Below, in pieces: positions 61,701-64,000 of a DNA stretch of 64,000 nucleotides. The stretch comes from Callaeas wilsoni. Lineage: Eukaryota; Chordata; Aves; Passeriformes; Callaeidae. The notes beneath the pieces were generated by a model. That model did not search any database, was not told the origin of the DNA, and saw only the letters and a list, made by a program, of their open reading frames with translations. Position numbers and translations under genes: made by a program. Position 1 is the stretch's first letter. Every line of letters begins with the position of its first letter. The DNA is taken from positions 1-64,000 of the forward strand of contig VWPU01011708.1 of NCBI GenBank assembly GCA_013398955.1. The letters are read 5' to 3'.

Positions 61701-64000
61701 CTTCATTTCTGACTGCAGGAAGATGTTCTAACAGTAGGAGACACCTTTGGTTGAAGCAGTTCTCTGCTAAACTCTGCCCTAGAGGGGAAATACAACTATG
61801 GAGACGAGCTCTTGCTTCACAGTAGCAAGAAGCAAATTGATGTAATCTGGGTGTAAAAAACCTCACATTTGAGAAATACCTTTATGCAGCATTCAGCCTG
61901 TGTTAAACTGAGTATTGCTGGTATTGCTGAGGGTTTTGCAGAGTTGTGATGCTGGGAGATGCAGCCAGAGCTCAGGTTGCTCTAATGCGGTGCAGAGCAT
62001 GATCTTCTGGAGAGGGGGGAGCTCCAAATTCCTGGGGCTCTGGCCCATTATGCTTCAAGTTGTGTGGTAGTTAAATGTGGGTTGGCCTGTTCGTGCTGGC
62101 AGTGGGCTGTTCAGACTAGTTCAGCAAATGCTCTTGGCTCAGCACAGCTCAGGTCAGTAGGCAAACAGTTGCTTACATTTCACTTCTTCATTGTATTGAC
62201 AAGATTTAAAAATCTTCAGCCTACAGCAGTCAAAACAGGGTGATCTGAATACAAAAGACCTATTAGTTCAGTGTGAAAGGGATTTAGTTACAGAGTTGTG
62301 GGGATAAGTATGCAGGTGGGAATGATGGGAACACTGTCCTGCGCCTGAGCCCAGCAGATGTTCAGGAAGAATGAACTATCTCCTTATACTCTGTCCTTTT
62401 CACGACAACCCGTTCCATTTCTCCGGCCTGTGTCCTCCTTTACACTCTCTCTCATTCAATGACATTAAGTATTATAGGTCTTTTTCATTTGGCCTTTTAT
62501 CTTTTAAGGTTGATAATCAATACTATTCTCACTTTTTAAATGTAAGATTTCTATCTCCAGATACACGGCTGGAGACATGCAGCCATCAATGTGATAAGAG
62601 CTATGCACGTGTTTTACTTCACCATAAGGGTCTAAAAACCTGTTAGATCCCTGCCAGGCTGCAGGCTTATTTCTGTACTGGTTTTTGGTGGGTTTGAGCT
62701 TTTTGCTTGTTTTCACTGGGGCAGCATCACCAGTTGTAGAGAGGAACCTGTGCTTGGCATCTACCCTGAGGACTCCTCCATGATAATCCTGCTGGAGCTG
62801 ATTAGAGGAACTCCATGGGAAGGATATGCACTGCAGAGGATACAATCAGCTTGTCAGACCTAGAGTATCTGTGATATGTGCCTTCCCCTGACATGGAAAA
62901 GATGATGTTGCTTTTTCCTTTGGACAGAGCGGGGTGGAATTATAGATCTTAAGTTTTGCGACGCTCATACAAGCTGCAGTTTACCATGAATCAACTTGAT
63001 CTCCAGTCTCCAAAAATGGAGATTAAATTATCAGTGAAGCATCATTATAAATAGGAGAGGGTATACAGTGTCTTCTTCTCCTACCTTGCGCCAAAGTATC
63101 CAGCCTGGCTGAATGCTATAGCATCTCTAGAAGATATTTTCAAAGGCTTGGGAAGTGGGACAGGGAAATGGGGACAACACAGCGGATCAGGTTTGAAGAG
63201 TTTCTTCTGCTGCCTGTACTGTGTTGGGAATAAGGCCATGAAGCTCTGGCACCAGGCTGTTCTTGTCATAGAAGCATTTCTAAATGGTGATGATATTTCA
63301 TTGCCTGAATTTCTGGGCAGAAGGAAGCTGGTGCAGACATCCTGGGATCTGCTGGTTTTGGATACATGTGGACTGGTCTCCCTGAAGCTCAGTGCCATTG
63401 GGAGTCATGAATGTAAGTGGCCAGGGAGCATCAGTAAGGAACTTGCAGAGTCCTTCTGTTCTGCTTCCGTCACAGTTCAGCAGTTGTGGGGAGATGGGTG
63501 GAGGGGAGGTTGTTCTAGCAGTTACATATTTAAGGCAGGTGGCTGTTTTAAAATGTACGTTTCAATTTTGATTGCAGTATTTTAATTGCATTTAACAGCG
63601 TCCCTGCTGGTTCTCCATTCTGCATCCGTGCAGCCACGTTCTATTGATGGCCTGTTGTGATTTCAATGGAACATCATGGGATGTACCTGGCACGTCGGGC
63701 AGCACTGGATGGAGGTGCCTTTAGCCCAATGTACCTGGCATGGTAAGCGGCAACCAAGTGGTTAATCTGCATTCTACTGCTCATAGTTTCAGCTTGTATA
63801 GCAAGGTGTTCCTGCTTTGCTGCAGCCTTGCACTGACTGGAAATCACTTTGCTCTCCTGATTTCAGTGCTTTTATGCACACAGGGCCCCTACCCTTTTCA
63901 CCCATGGAGATTCCCCTTCCCTGGGAAGTTTGCCATGCAGTAGAGAAGGGCCTAGCCATGTCAGACTCTCCTTGTTATTCTAGAACATGAGAGAAGGGAC
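55768..64000. other. Unique non-coding sequence to the window end, no gene seen
   Basis: More than 8 kb of AT-rich, mainly single-copy DNA. A short (TG)7 repeat lies at 59193-59206. AT-rich blocks at about 57935-58080 and 61290-61400 resemble regulatory DNA weakly. At 58745-58870 and 59385-59440 the words CCATTAATAATGTG, AAGATCTTATAATCTC and CCTGTCCTGAGGAGCTTTCAG recall very old interspersed repeats. The longest frame, 145 codons at 63148-63585 on the plus strand, has no recognisable domain. Confidence 0.45.

Noticed and set aside
1..64000. CRISPR arrays, tRNA, rRNA and known microRNA genes
   Set aside because: I looked for these patterns and saw none. A covariance-model search could still reveal a structured RNA that cannot be seen by eye.

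Overview
The window looks like nuclear DNA from a bird. The evidence is two relics of the CR1 LINE family (44625-45135 and 55280-55767, the second ending in the typical CR1 3' octamer repeat ATTCTATG-ATTTTATG), very few interspersed repeats overall, faint MIR-like ancient SINE fragments, and a GC-rich minisatellite that broke the assembly (134 N at 14366-14499). There is nothing bacterial, organellar or viral: no operons, ribosome binding sites, rRNA or tRNA. The species and locus cannot be named from sequence alone.

Layout. Positions 1-1810 are a strong CpG island cut by the left edge of the window. It is probably the promoter or first exon region of a gene, with GC boxes, AT-rich islets and a perfect 19-bp palindrome. 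From there to 64000 the sequence is mostly AT-rich, single-copy, non-coding DNA. Features within it are: a conserved-looking homeodomain-motif-rich block (2285-2475); a small foldback MITE-like relic (10138-10211); a duplicated CCCCAGGGG hairpin (13305-13378); the 32-bp minisatellite (13957-14608); MIR-like relics (about 17160-17295, 29690-29905, 31686-31960, 41598-41690, plus weaker ones); three small CpG-rich islets (28920-29115, 45790-46110, 51050-51300); a 110-bp G-free tract (32965-33074); a 152-bp poly-T tract (38997-39148); and several AT-rich, TAAT-rich blocks that read like conserved regulatory DNA (38390-38620, 48160-48330, 48840-49090).

Coding content. I could not support any protein-coding gene or exon. 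Most open frames are either by-products of GC-rich, stop-poor sequence (the CpG island and minisatellite) or short chance frames. The only recognisable protein similarity is the decayed CR1 reverse transcriptase. The simplest reading is a CpG-island promoter followed by a very long first intron, or by an intergenic gene desert. If the CpG island promoter reads rightward, the rest may be its intron. This is inference and needs transcript data. I found no clear novel biological system. The items most worth checking are the palindrome in the CpG island, the all-frame-open minisatellite, and the candidate enhancers.
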